A stretch of 64,000 nt of DNA from an uncultured Lachnospiraceae bacterium (GTDB lineage: Bacteria; Bacillota; Clostridia; Lachnospirales; Lachnospiraceae), in contig CAMWJV010000001.1 in assembly GCA_947174665.1 (NCBI GenBank), positions 34,242-98,241 of the forward strand. The letters run 5' to 3'. The position numbers were made by a program, and so were the translations under genes. Below are positions 17,627 to 24,582 of the stretch, in pieces. Under the pieces are notes generated by a model. It had not been told where the DNA came from and searched no databases. It worked only from the letters and a program-made list of their open reading frames with translations. Numbering within the stretch: the stretch's first letter is position 1; each line of letters opens with the position of its first letter.

Positions 17627-18085
17627 ATGGGAATGATTTTATACGGAACCCGTGTTTTTACGAAACAGGAAGGATACTTCGGGGAAAAGGAAGAATGCAC
17701 AGTATGCAAAAGAGTGTATCAAAAAGCATATGTACGATACAAAATATGGGCACATTTGAATTACATACCGCTCTTTCCGATAAAGAAGACATATTTTAAA
17801 ATGTGTCCCATATGCGGAAACGGTCAGGAAATAAAAAGTAAAGAAGCAAAAGCGGAAATGCTGAATACGAAAGAAACATCTGATCAGAATCTGGAAGTGT
17901 ATGCAAAACATATTTTAGCAAATAAACCGAAGGGTATACTGTCAACAGATACCAGCTATGAATTATGGGTAAAAGATTTATCCACAGGAGAAGAAATTTG
18001 TGTGACCACCGACCTTTATAAAGATGCGGTAAAAGACATAAAAAAAGAAAGAGGTTTGAAGAAGCTTGAAATCAGAAATGTATAA
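17627..18085 (+). CDS. Small zinc-ribbon protein, function unknown
   Basis: This 152-residue soluble protein has two cysteine pairs, CTVC near residue 24 and CPIC near 58. They would form a single zinc ribbon around a hydrophobic, aromatic core (IWAHLNYIPLFPIKKTYF). This layout is seen in the zinc-ribbon 15-type proteins of Firmicutes. The remaining C-terminal 80 residues are polar and not assignable. AGGGGGAA at 17610-17617 precedes the ATG. The HAD gene starts 8 bases before its stop (ATGTATAA overlap), so the two are coupled, although no functional link is known. Confidence 0.65.
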   Translation: MGMILYGTRVFTKQEGYFGEKEECTVCKRVYQKAYVRYKIWAHLNYIPLFPIKKTYFKMCPICGNGQEIKSKEAKAEMLNTKETSDQNLEVYAKHILANKPKGILSTDTSYELWVKDLSTGEEICVTTDLYKDAVKDIKKERGLKKLEIRNV

Positions 18086-18740
18086 CACAGTAGTATTTGA
18101 TATGGACGGCGTTTTGTTTGATACGGAGCGCCTTTGTCAGGACAGCTGGCTGGCTGTAGCAGATGAGAACGGACTGCCGGACATGGATAAAATATTTCCC
18201 CGGTGCATCGGCCTGAATGCCAATGACAGCAGACAGATTGTTATGGGAGCATACGGGGAAGACTTTGATTATGAAGGATTCAGGCAGCGTGCATCGGAGT
18301 GGTTTTGGGATTATATAGAAAAGAACGGGCTTCCACTTAAACCGGGTACGGGGGAGATTCTTGCCTGGCTGAAGGAAAACGGCTGGCAGATAGGGCTTGC
18401 ATCATCTACCAGGCGCACCACTGTGTTGAATCACCTGGAACAGGCGGGGCTCAGTGAGTATTTTTCAGTGGTGGTCGCAGGAGATATGGTGGAGCACTCC
18501 AAGCCCCGGCCGGATATTTATCTGATGGCCTGCAAAGAGCTTGGGGCAGAGCCGGGACAGGCTTACGCCATCGAGGACTCGCCAAACGGAATCCGTTCCG
18601 CACATGCAGCCGGGATGACGCCGCTGATGGTGCCGGACATGATCGCGCCGGATGAGGAGATGGTCCGCCTGAGCAGAAAAATATTTAAGGACTTATTGGA
18701 GGTGCTGAGCTTCCTGAAGGCGGAATCGTATTCCCGGTGA
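18078..18740 (+). CDS. HAD-superfamily sugar-phosphatase / beta-phosphoglucomutase-like hydrolase
   Basis: This 220-residue HAD subfamily IA protein carries motif I DMDGVLFDTE (near 7-16, nucleophile and acid D7 and D9), motif II ASSTRR, motif III KPRPD with the lysine, and motif IV EDSPNGIRSA. A four-helix cap lies between motifs I and II. This class covers phosphoglycolate phosphatases, beta-phosphoglucomutases and sugar phosphatases; the fine specificity is unclear. I chose ATG 18078 over the TTG at 18066, because homologues begin directly before the F-D-M-D-G strand. It overlaps the zinc-ribbon gene by 8 bases. Confidence 0.85.
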   Translation: MYNTVVFDMDGVLFDTERLCQDSWLAVADENGLPDMDKIFPRCIGLNANDSRQIVMGAYGEDFDYEGFRQRASEWFWDYIEKNGLPLKPGTGEILAWLKENGWQIGLASSTRRTTVLNHLEQAGLSEYFSVVVAGDMVEHSKPRPDIYLMACKELGAEPGQAYAIEDSPNGIRSAHAAGMTPLMVPDMIAPDEEMVRLSRKIFKDLLEVLSFLKAESYSR

Positions 18741-18791
18741 AGTCAGATTATAATTCCAATGAAAAAGAGTCTGGATTGTAGAGGTACAGAG

Positions 18792-19214
18792 ATGCAGGGT
18801 TATAACGTAATTGCAGTATTTAGCGAAAATGCTGATAAAGTCCTGATGTGCAAAAGAAGAAAGAATCCATATAAGGGATTGTCGAATTTTGTCGGTGGGA
18901 AAATTGAAGAAAATGAGACCGGATTAGATGCGGCGTACAGGGAACTTGAAGAGGAAACTGCAATAACAAAAAATGATATTATTCTTTCTCATTTAATGGA
19001 TTTTACATATTATCTTCAAAATTGTTATCTTGAGGTTTACGTTGGAAAGTTGAATAAAACAATAGATATTTGCGGAGATGAAAACGAGTTGTATTGGTCC
19101 GCGGCGGATAAAGATTTTTTTGATGTAACACAATATGCGGGAGAAGGAAATATCGGACATATTATGATGCATATTGATATGTTTCGAGAGGAACTGTTGA
19201 ATGCCTTTCTGTAA
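18792..19214 (+). CDS. Nudix hydrolase
   Basis: A 140-residue protein with a Nudix box GKIEENETGLDAAYRELEEE(T), which fits GX5EX7REUXEE; the final glycine of the consensus is replaced (T-A-I follows). The core metal-binding glutamates are intact. It resembles the 8-oxo-dGTP diphosphatase/MutT-like group by size and by the KVLMCKRRKNPY lead, but the substrate is not determined. AGAGGT at 18780-18785 precedes ATG 18792. An upstream in-frame ATG at 18759 has no ribosome binding site. The stop TAA is the first triplet of the palindromic element at 19212. Confidence 0.85.
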   Translation: MQGYNVIAVFSENADKVLMCKRRKNPYKGLSNFVGGKIEENETGLDAAYRELEEETAITKNDIILSHLMDFTYYLQNCYLEVYVGKLNKTIDICGDENELYWSAADKDFFDVTQYAGEGNIGHIMMHIDMFREELLNAFL

Positions 19215-19340
19215 CAATTTCGAGCCCATTCGCAAGTGGGGCCTCGGCCACCCTTTTATTGCTTCTGAGTGGTTTTATTTATTTGGAATTTTAATTCCAA
19301 GTTGCTCATTAAATGGCTTCTTGTCATATGGATTTAAAAA
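19212..19340. repeat. Palindromic element (family P, copy 2, right end lost)
   Basis: The left end TAACAATTTCGAGCC (19212-19226) and the following CATTCGCAA match copy 1 (10548 onward) at 21 of 24 positions. The segment TTGCTCAT-AAATGGCTTCTTG (from 19302) again parallels copy 1. A perfect palindrome TTGGAATTTTAATTCCAA lies at 19283-19300. I see no matching right inverted repeat. The sequence instead runs into the ribosome binding site of the next gene, so this copy looks truncated or decayed. Confidence 0.65.
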
Positions 19341-19357
19341 TTCAGGAGGATTCCGGT

Positions 19358-19834
19358 ATGTCAATACAAACGTCTGTACAGGAAACGATAAACACATTAA
19401 ATGCAATTTTTGATAAGCATAAAAATGAGCGCATCTGTGTTTTGGCAACAACATGCTGCGGAAAGACAACCTTGCTGAAGCAAATTCCTGATTGTGTAGA
19501 TTTGGACGATGAATTATGGCCGCAATTGACCACAGAAGAAGCAGACTTTATCAGCCAAAAGCCCTGGACGAAAGAGATAGGCAGCTTTATTGATAAACTT
19601 GTCTATGAGAAAATATCAGTAAAAGCAGGTCATCCGTTATTTACTACAATTATTGTAGATTGTGATGTGGTAGTATATCTGGATATCAGCGATGAATTAT
19701 TAGCTGAGCATTGCCAAAAGCGGGGAAGTAATTTTACAGATTCAAAAAATGTAAAGGAATCTATAGAAGAAGATTGGAATAATCACAAAAAAAGGGGAGG
19801 AAAGGTATTTTATTACTTAACCGTCACAGAATAA
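19358..19834 (+). CDS. Small P-loop (shikimate-kinase-like) protein
   Basis: A 158-residue protein. The Walker A region reads ATTCCGKTT (near 31-39), close to the A/GxxxxGK(S/T) form of small kinases. CVDLDDELWPQL follows as the acidic strand, and VVYLDISDELLAEHCQKR resembles the lid and adenine region of shikimate or adenylate kinases. The phosphate acceptor cannot be read. The start is firm: AGGAGG at 19344-19349 precedes ATG 19358. An earlier in-frame ATG would lie inside the upstream palindromic element. It stands alone between a Nudix protein and two flavoproteins. Confidence 0.6.
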   Translation: MSIQTSVQETINTLNAIFDKHKNERICVLATTCCGKTTLLKQIPDCVDLDDELWPQLTTEEADFISQKPWTKEIGSFIDKLVYEKISVKAGHPLFTTIIVDCDVVVYLDISDELLAEHCQKRGSNFTDSKNVKESIEEDWNNHKKRGGKVFYYLTVTE

Positions 19835-19900
19835 TTTTTATATCGTCAGCAACACTTTTTCGAAAAGAAATGTAAAAATGCTTAATCAGGAGATGCTGGT

Positions 19901-20389
19901 ATGAAATTAATTATTACCGATTTGGTAAATTTCAATATGCCTGTAGAAGGTGAACATAAGATCATCAGGCCTCAGGGCGATATCAGGAACTGCGTGGGCT
20001 GTTTCGGATGCTGGACCAGGACGCCGGGAAAGTGTGTTATCCATGATGGATATGAGAATACAGGGATTGATATGAGTAAATGTACGGAGCTGATTTTCGT
20101 AAGCAGATGCTATTACGGCAGTGTGAGTCCATTTGTAAAAACCGTGCAGGACAGGGCGATTTCCTATATTCATCCGGACTTTGTGATTCGTAAGGGTGAA
20201 ATGCACCATAAGCGCAGATATGACAATGTAATTTCTCTGTCCGCACATTTTTACGGAGAAAATATCACGGATGCGGAAAAGAAGACGGCACGGAAGATTT
20301 TGGAGGCAAATGCGGACAATTATGACGGGCTGGTAAAGGATATATATTTTTATAGATCAGCAGAGGAACTGGAGGGCATAAGTTTATGA
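19901..20389 (+). CDS. Flavodoxin-like protein with CxxCxxC cluster motif
   Basis: A 162-residue protein related to NADPH-dependent FMN reductases and iron-sulfur flavoproteins. The block CVGCFGCWTRTPGKC (near 31-45) has the spaced cysteines that bind an iron-sulfur cluster in Isf-type proteins, although in this case it may only be structural. The typical N-terminal flavin phosphate loop (G-S-P/R) is missing. The protein starts directly with the strand MKLIITDLVNFNMP, so flavin binding is uncertain. The next gene overlaps by 4 bases (ATGA) and has the missing G-S-P-K loop. The two may work as a complex. Confidence 0.65.
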   Translation: MKLIITDLVNFNMPVEGEHKIIRPQGDIRNCVGCFGCWTRTPGKCVIHDGYENTGIDMSKCTELIFVSRCYYGSVSPFVKTVQDRAISYIHPDFVIRKGEMHHKRRYDNVISLSAHFYGENITDAEKKTARKILEANADNYDGLVKDIYFYRSAEELEGISL

Positions 20390-21045
20390 AAATTGCACTT
20401 ATTAACGGAAGCCCGAAAGTAAAATCCGGCGCCAGCGGAATACTGTTGGAGGATTTAAAGGCTTATTTAGGGGAAACGGAAGTTTTGGAATTTGGATTCC
20501 ACACCGGCGCTGTCACAGAGGAAGAAGCGGAAGCGCTGAATCAGGCGGATGCGTTGGTATTATCCTTTCCTCTTTATGTGGACGGAGTTCCCGGACATCT
20601 GCTTTCGTGTCTTGCCGGTTTGGAGGAGGCTTCTTTTAAAAACAGAGAAATCCGGGTTTACGGAATTGTCAACTGCGGATTTTTTGAGGGAATTCAGGCG
20701 GAGACCGCGCTGCAGGTTCTGGAAAACTGGTGTGCAAAGACCGGGTATGTCTGGGGAAGTGGTGTGGGTGTCGGCGGAGGCGGAGCACTGGCACAGATGC
20801 CGAAGACAAAATCGGGACATGGCCCGAGAGAACCTGTTGAGAAGGCATTGAAGGTGCTTGCTGATGCGATTCACGCAGGGAAGACACAGGAAATTCAGCG
20901 GGCACAGGAAAATCAATATGTGTCGGTTGCTTTTCCGAGATTCCTGTATAAGCTGGCGGCACAGACAGGGTGGCGCCAAATGATGAAAGCAAACGGCGGC
21001 AAAATGCGGGATTTGGGTAAAAGACCGAAGATCAGCGAACAATAA
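20386..21045 (+). CDS. Flavodoxin-fold NAD(P)H-dependent oxidoreductase
   Basis: A 219-residue protein with the flavodoxin-like start MKIALINGSPKVKSGASG, where the GSPK loop binds the FMN phosphate. Then come DALVLSFPLYVDGVPGHLL, the substrate/flavin loop, and a central strand ending VGVGGGGALAQMP. The family transfers electrons from NAD(P)H through FMN. No specific substrate is visible. Its gene overlaps the cysteine-rich flavodoxin-like gene upstream (ATGA). rsmA follows after 30 bases, so the three could be one transcript. Confidence 0.75.
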   Translation: MKIALINGSPKVKSGASGILLEDLKAYLGETEVLEFGFHTGAVTEEEAEALNQADALVLSFPLYVDGVPGHLLSCLAGLEEASFKNREIRVYGIVNCGFFEGIQAETALQVLENWCAKTGYVWGSGVGVGGGGALAQMPKTKSGHGPREPVEKALKVLADAIHAGKTQEIQRAQENQYVSVAFPRFLYKLAAQTGWRQMMKANGGKMRDLGKRPKISEQ

Positions 21046-21075
21046 TAAATGTAAGAGCACAGGGGAGACGTGCAG

Positions 21076-21930
21076 ATGGCATCACTGGGCATACCGCGCA
21101 ACACCATAGAGATACTTCAGAAGTATAATTTTAATTTTCAGAAAAAGTTCGGGCAGAACTTTCTGATTGATACCTCTGTTCTGGACAGGATCATTGCGGC
21201 AGCAGAGATAACAGGGGAGGATTGCGTCCTGGAAATCGGCCCCGGGATCGGCACCATGACTCAGTATCTGGCGGAAAATGCCAGAGAGGTGGCAGCGGTG
21301 GAAATCGACAGAAATCTGATTCCCATACTTGAGGAGACGCTTGCAGACTACGACAACGTGACGGTCATCAACGACGACATTCTGAAGGTTGATATCAATA
21401 AAATCGTGGAGCAGAGGAATGGAGGCAGACCGGTGAAGGTGGTGGCAAATCTGCCTTATTACATAACCACGCCCATTATCATGGGGCTGTTTGAGAAGCA
21501 GATCCCCCTGCAGAGCATTACCATTATGGTACAGAAGGAAGTGGCGGAGCGTATGCAGTCAGGCCCCGGCACGAAGGATTACGGGGCGCTTTCTCTGGCG
21601 GTGCAGTATTATGCAAAGCCGGAAGTAGTGGCAAACGTACCCCCGAACTGCTTTATACCCAGGCCGAACGTGGGAAGCGCGGTTATCCGCCTTACCAGGC
21701 ATGCGGAGCCGCCTGTACATGTGGCGGACGAAAAGAAAATGTTTGCTCTCATCAGAGCGTCCTTTGGCCAGCGCCGCAAGACTCTGGTAAACGGGCTTAC
21801 GAACGCGCCGGAGCTGGGAATTTCTAAAGAGCGTGCGACAGCTGCTCTGGAGGAGATGAATCTGTCGCCCATGATTCGCGGCGAGGCGCTGACGCTGGAA
21901 CAGTTTGCGGAGTTAAGCAACCGAATCTGA
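21076..21930 (+). CDS. rsmA: 16S rRNA (adenine1518-N6/adenine1519-N6)-dimethyltransferase RsmA
   Basis: A 284-residue protein with the KsgA/RsmA pattern: KKFGQNFLID (near 22-31), the SAM-binding motif LEIGPGIGTMTQYL (near 52-65), and the catalytic motif NLPYYITTPI (near 122-131). It dimethylates two adjacent adenines in the 3' end of 16S rRNA during small-subunit assembly; loss gives kasugamycin resistance. ATG 21076 has GGGGAG eight bases upstream, while a GTG at 21070 would be too close. Note that an Erm-type paralogue sits at the far end of this window (62643) and has NIPYFITTPI at the same site. Confidence 0.95.
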   Translation: MASLGIPRNTIEILQKYNFNFQKKFGQNFLIDTSVLDRIIAAAEITGEDCVLEIGPGIGTMTQYLAENAREVAAVEIDRNLIPILEETLADYDNVTVINDDILKVDINKIVEQRNGGRPVKVVANLPYYITTPIIMGLFEKQIPLQSITIMVQKEVAERMQSGPGTKDYGALSLAVQYYAKPEVVANVPPNCFIPRPNVGSAVIRLTRHAEPPVHVADEKKMFALIRASFGQRRKTLVNGLTNAPELGISKERATAALEEMNLSPMIRGEALTLEQFAELSNRI

Positions 21931-22423
21931 TTTTTCCGACGCCGTGGGTTATGTTGTCTTTGCAGGAGATAGAACAGAATTTTATTCTGTTGACGTGCTT
22001 CAAGAAATGGAAAGAACACAAAGGAGGCAGATATGGCGCAATCTGAACTTCGGCAATCGGTTAATATCGAGGTCATTATCTAAATTAAAATCATATGTCA
22101 TATAAGCAAGCTGCTGACTATATGCTTTTAAATCCAAATCAAATATGTCCAGCAATATTATAATGTCAATATCTGAATCCGGTCTAAAATCGCCTAGAGC
22201 ATAAGAACCGTACAAAATAATCTGTCATAAATGTGAACCATATTTTTTGGTTTCTGTGATATATTTTTCTATCAAACATTGTATGAATTGTGACATGCTA
22301 ATTTTTTTGGTATAGCTTTTGTGATGAAAGAAACACAAATAAGGCAAATATGGCGCGATATAAATATATATCTGCGTTTTGTCAAAGGGTGATGGAAAGA
22401 AATTAGGGAATATTATGAAGGAA
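21931..22423. other. Degraded intergenic region downstream of rsmA
   Basis: No intact gene is seen here. On the minus strand it holds the broken nucleotidyltransferase gene (22000-22296). On the plus strand two 36-bp stretches, beginning with ATG at 22015 and 22324, are about 81 percent identical. Both would encode a start M-x-x-T-Q-x-R-Q-I-W-R of a gene that is otherwise absent. Confidence 0.6.
22000..22296 (-). pseudogene. Broken MNT-type nucleotidyltransferase gene (copy A)
   Basis: Reading from ATG 22296 the frame gives MSQFIQCLIEKYI, then KYGSHL, then an in-frame TGA (22225-22227). It resumes in the same frame with QIILYGSYALGDFRPDSDID. The G-S-Y-x-x-G-D-F-x-P-x-S-D-I-D block is the hallmark of minimal nucleotidyltransferases (MNT/DNA polymerase beta superfamily, partners of HEPN toxins). 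The frame runs on to about 22062 (NLDNDLDI) and then loses similarity, so the C-terminus is gone. Both the nonsense codon and the truncation argue against function. A second remnant at 24060-24300 has the same stop. Confidence 0.8.
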
Positions 22424-22711
22424 TTAATTGTCGCGTCTTTGAATATCGTTAATGATAGCCGTGACATGAGCCAACTGTTGATCTGTTAAGCCGCTGACTT
22501 CAATATATTTCCGTTGATCCAGGCCTAATAAATAATCTGTTGAAACGGAAAAGAACCCGGCCAGATGAATGAGCATGTCAATAGACGGTTGAATATTGTT
22601 GTTCTCCCAATTAGATATACTCTGTTTTGTAACACCAAGAGCTTTGGCTAAATCTACTTGTGATAAGTTTCTTGTTATGCGCAATTGTCGGATATTTTCA
22701 TTTAGTGTCAT
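22424..22711 (-). CDS. Small XRE-family transcriptional regulator
   Basis: A 95-residue protein. Residues 5-60 form a Cro/CI helix-turn-helix (IRQLRITRNLSQVDLAKALG, then VTKQSISNWENNNIQPS). A short tail follows (TDYLLGLDQRKYIEVSGL). This resembles regulators of small accessory modules or antitoxin-like repressors. GGGAG lies 8 bases upstream of the ATG. Its upstream region, shared with the divergent acyltransferase, carries repeated TAGTA/TACTA half-sites (22725-22752 and 22779-22790), which are plausible operators for it. No toxin gene is seen next to it. Confidence 0.85.
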   Translation of the reverse strand: MTLNENIRQLRITRNLSQVDLAKALGVTKQSISNWENNNIQPSIDMLIHLAGFFSVSTDYLLGLDQRKYIEVSGLTDQQLAHVTAIINDIQRRDN

Positions 22712-22724
22712 TTGAATCTCCCTG

Positions 22725-22790
22725 AATAGTAGTCAAATATTCGTGTACTATTATAAAAAGATAATTGACCCGGTAAAAATACTATAGTAT
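22725..22790. promoter_or_regulatory. Candidate operators for the small XRE regulator
   Basis: AATAGTA (22725-22731) and TACTATT (22746-22752) are a perfect inverted pair 14 bases apart. ATACTATAGTAT (22779-22790) is a perfect palindrome built from the same TACTA/TAGTA half-site and overlaps the -10 of the divergent promoter. A repressor bound here would control both directions. Confidence 0.45.
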
Positions 22791-22793
22791 ATT
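22765..22793 (+). promoter_or_regulatory. Probable sigma-A promoter for the acyltransferase gene
   Basis: TTGACC (22765-22770) and TATATT (22788-22793) are separated by 17 bases. The -10 is overlapped by the TACTATAGTA palindrome. Confidence 0.6.
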
Positions 22794-22884
22794 AATAATG
22801 GACAAATTGATTGAGAAATATGAAGTAAATATGAAAAAGTATTCAAATCAGACAGCAGACGAAAGGTGGGGGTAGGAGATCAGG

Positions 22885-23733
22885 GTGAAAACGATAGACA
22901 GTGAGATCAAAAAATGCATTGAGAAGTGGATTTGGGGGAGGCATAAAAAAGTTATAATCTTCCCGTTTGGGGCAGTAGGCGTTCAGGTCAAGAATATTCT
23001 CCTTCAAGTGTACAATATAGAGGCGGATTTGATATTGGACAACCATTTGTGCAAATATAATGACAAGATAAAGTCCTTGTCATTTTTGGAAAATTATTCG
23101 ACAGAAGACGCTGTACTTTTTTTGGCCTGTACCAATTCGGATATTTATGAGAATCTTAAAAATAGTGCTCTTGCATATGTTGAGGAAGACGCTATTGTGG
23201 AACTTGACTGCATGACAAATCCTAAAAAAAACATGGCTGTTAATTTTAAAACGGACATTGGTCGTCATTGCTATGGCCCCATTGTAAGAAATCATAGTCT
23301 TATTGCTAAAATTGGTAATTTTTGCAGTTTTGCAGCAGGAGTTGATGTTGTCGGAAATCATCTCATGAATCTTATTACTACAAGTCCAGAGGTTTATGCC
23401 GGACAGATACCACCTCATGAACGTATTTATCTACATAAACGAAGTGTTATTGGAAACGATGTATGGTTAGGGTACAATGTAACAATTATTGAGGGAGTTA
23501 ACATTGGCAATGGGGTTATAGCCGGCGCCGGCTCGATCATTACGAAAGATGTTCCGGACTATGCGGTAGTTGTTGGCGCTCCGGCCAGAGTTATTCGTTA
23601 CAGGTACACGCCGGAACAGATAGCTGCACTTAATAAAATCAAATGGTGGGACTGGACCGATCAGGATATCAGAGAGAGGTATGATGATTTTTATATACCG
23701 ATAGATGATTTTATACAAAAGTATTTAATATAA
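22885..23733 (+). CDS. CatB-like hexapeptide acyltransferase with N-terminal Rossmann-like domain
   Basis: This 282-residue protein has two parts. Residues 1-120 (KVIIFPFGAVGVQVKNILLQ, then ADLILDNHLCKYNDKI) look like the Rossmann-type cap found on several capsule/rhamnan-cluster enzymes. Residues 125-245 are a left-handed beta-helix of hexapeptide repeats ending in the xenobiotic/CatB-type acetyltransferase signature (VIGNDVWLGYNVTIIEGVNIG, then GSIITKDVPDYAVVVGAPARV, each in blocks). It probably acetylates a surface polysaccharide sugar. The GTG start has AGGAG six bases upstream. A truncated plus-strand remnant at 23752 is the kind of gene found in polysaccharide clusters, so this may be the survivor of a larger locus. 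Confidence 0.8.
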   Translation: MKTIDSEIKKCIEKWIWGRHKKVIIFPFGAVGVQVKNILLQVYNIEADLILDNHLCKYNDKIKSLSFLENYSTEDAVLFLACTNSDIYENLKNSALAYVEEDAIVELDCMTNPKKNMAVNFKTDIGRHCYGPIVRNHSLIAKIGNFCSFAAGVDVVGNHLMNLITTSPEVYAGQIPPHERIYLHKRSVIGNDVWLGYNVTIIEGVNIGNGVIAGAGSIITKDVPDYAVVVGAPARVIRYRYTPEQIAALNKIKWWDWTDQDIRERYDDFYIPIDDFIQKYLI

Positions 23734-23751
23734 AAACAGGCAGGAAACCAG

Positions 23752-23825
23752 GATGACAAAAGCGCAAAAACGGGAAGTGCTAAGCTGCATAGAAAGCTTG
23801 CGGCAGGCCCATAAAGAAATCAAAG
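23752..23825 (+). pseudogene. N-terminal remnant of a small gene (MTKAQKREVL type)
   Basis: ATG 23752 opens MTKAQKREVLSCIESLRQAH, then KEIKD, before joining unrelated sequence and stopping a few codons later. The start resembles short helical proteins encoded in Lachnospiraceae surface-polysaccharide clusters. The body of the gene is missing. Confidence 0.4.
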
Positions 23826-24110
23826 ATTCCTCTCCGAACTCGCCGTAATCAGCAAGATAATCAAGCACCGTTTTCATCTGCCGGGTGAGAGTAAAATGTT
23901 CTGCTTTCACTGGAGCAACTTTGCCTGCAGCAGAGTTCATGTTCGGAAGAATCAGCTTAAAAGTATCGGGAGTGACTTCGATCTTTGGCTGTGCGCTGCA
24001 TTCATGGTAAAGATTATAGATTTTCCGAATGCCCGTCTGTAAGATTCAATCAACTTCAATCGCCGGAAGATCTCCGGGCCTCTTCCGGGTAGTCCTGCAA
24101 TATTCAATAT
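23811..24110 (-). pseudogene. Remnant of an AAA_4/AlbA_2-type ATP-binding regulator (C-terminus, frameshifted)
   Basis: One minus-strand frame gives EIFRRLKLIESYR and then a shifted frame gives GIRKIYNLYHECSAQPKIEV, followed by TPDTFKLILPNMN. This order (R-L-x-x-I-E-S-Y, then G-I-x-K-I, then I-E-V-x-x-x-x-F-x-V-x-L-P-N) is the C-terminal pattern of the divergent AAA_4 family of putative transcriptional regulators. The N-terminal two thirds are absent and a frameshift lies near 24035, so it is non-functional. Confidence 0.6.
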
Positions 24111-24129
24111 GTTCACTTTTGTCAACAAA

Positions 24130-24300
24130 AAAATGTGAATATTCACTGAACATTCACGTTTTTGTTCATGTTTCGGTCTAAAATTGTCCCTGGCATACGA
24201 ACTGTACAATATAATTTGTCACAAGTGTAAACCTTATATTTTGTAAATTTATGCGATATATTGTTCTATCAAACATTGTATGGACTATGACTCAGTTTAT
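24130..24300 (-). pseudogene. Broken MNT-type nucleotidyltransferase gene (copy B)
   Basis: The minus-strand frame reads SIQCLIEQYIA, several stops, HL, a TGA at 24219-24221, then QIILYSSYARDNFRP. It aligns with copy A (FIQCLIEKYI, HL, TGA, QIILYGSYALGDFRP), and the DNA is clearly homologous over about 120 bases. The conserved G of G-S-Y is lost. Beyond FRPKH it joins unrelated sequence. Confidence 0.7.
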
Positions 24301-24582
24301 TCTACAGAGATGGAACAGTCCAGTCAGGCGGCGTGACTTGCTGCAAGGCTGAATTGTTACATGGCTCTGGCAATCATAGAAATCAATCCCTTGTATATTT
24401 TGGGTGTTTGGTATATACTGTCTTCGTAAGATATTTTTTGGTGTTGGTGAAACCGTTGCTGCCTTGTTTGCCGTAAAAACAGTATAACATCCGGAACAGC
24501 GGCAGCCTGTGAATTTGGATATCTTATTGATAAAAGGAATTGGAAATAATTGGGCTTTAACGGAAGGGAAAAGAGACGAATA

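Larger units (their letters stand above)
23734..24582. other. Gene graveyard between acyltransferase and hybrid kinase
   Basis: No intact gene is seen in these 849 bases. They contain a plus-strand N-terminal remnant (23752-23825), a minus-strand AAA_4-type C-terminal remnant (about 23811-24110) and a minus-strand nucleotidyltransferase remnant (about 24130-24300). From 24310 to 24560 I see nothing assignable; presumably the promoter of the kinase gene lies here. Confidence 0.6.

Noticed and set aside
22424-22711. Toxin-antitoxin pair with the XRE protein
   Set aside because: No intact toxin-type gene lies next to it; the nearby nucleotidyltransferase is broken and on the downstream side.
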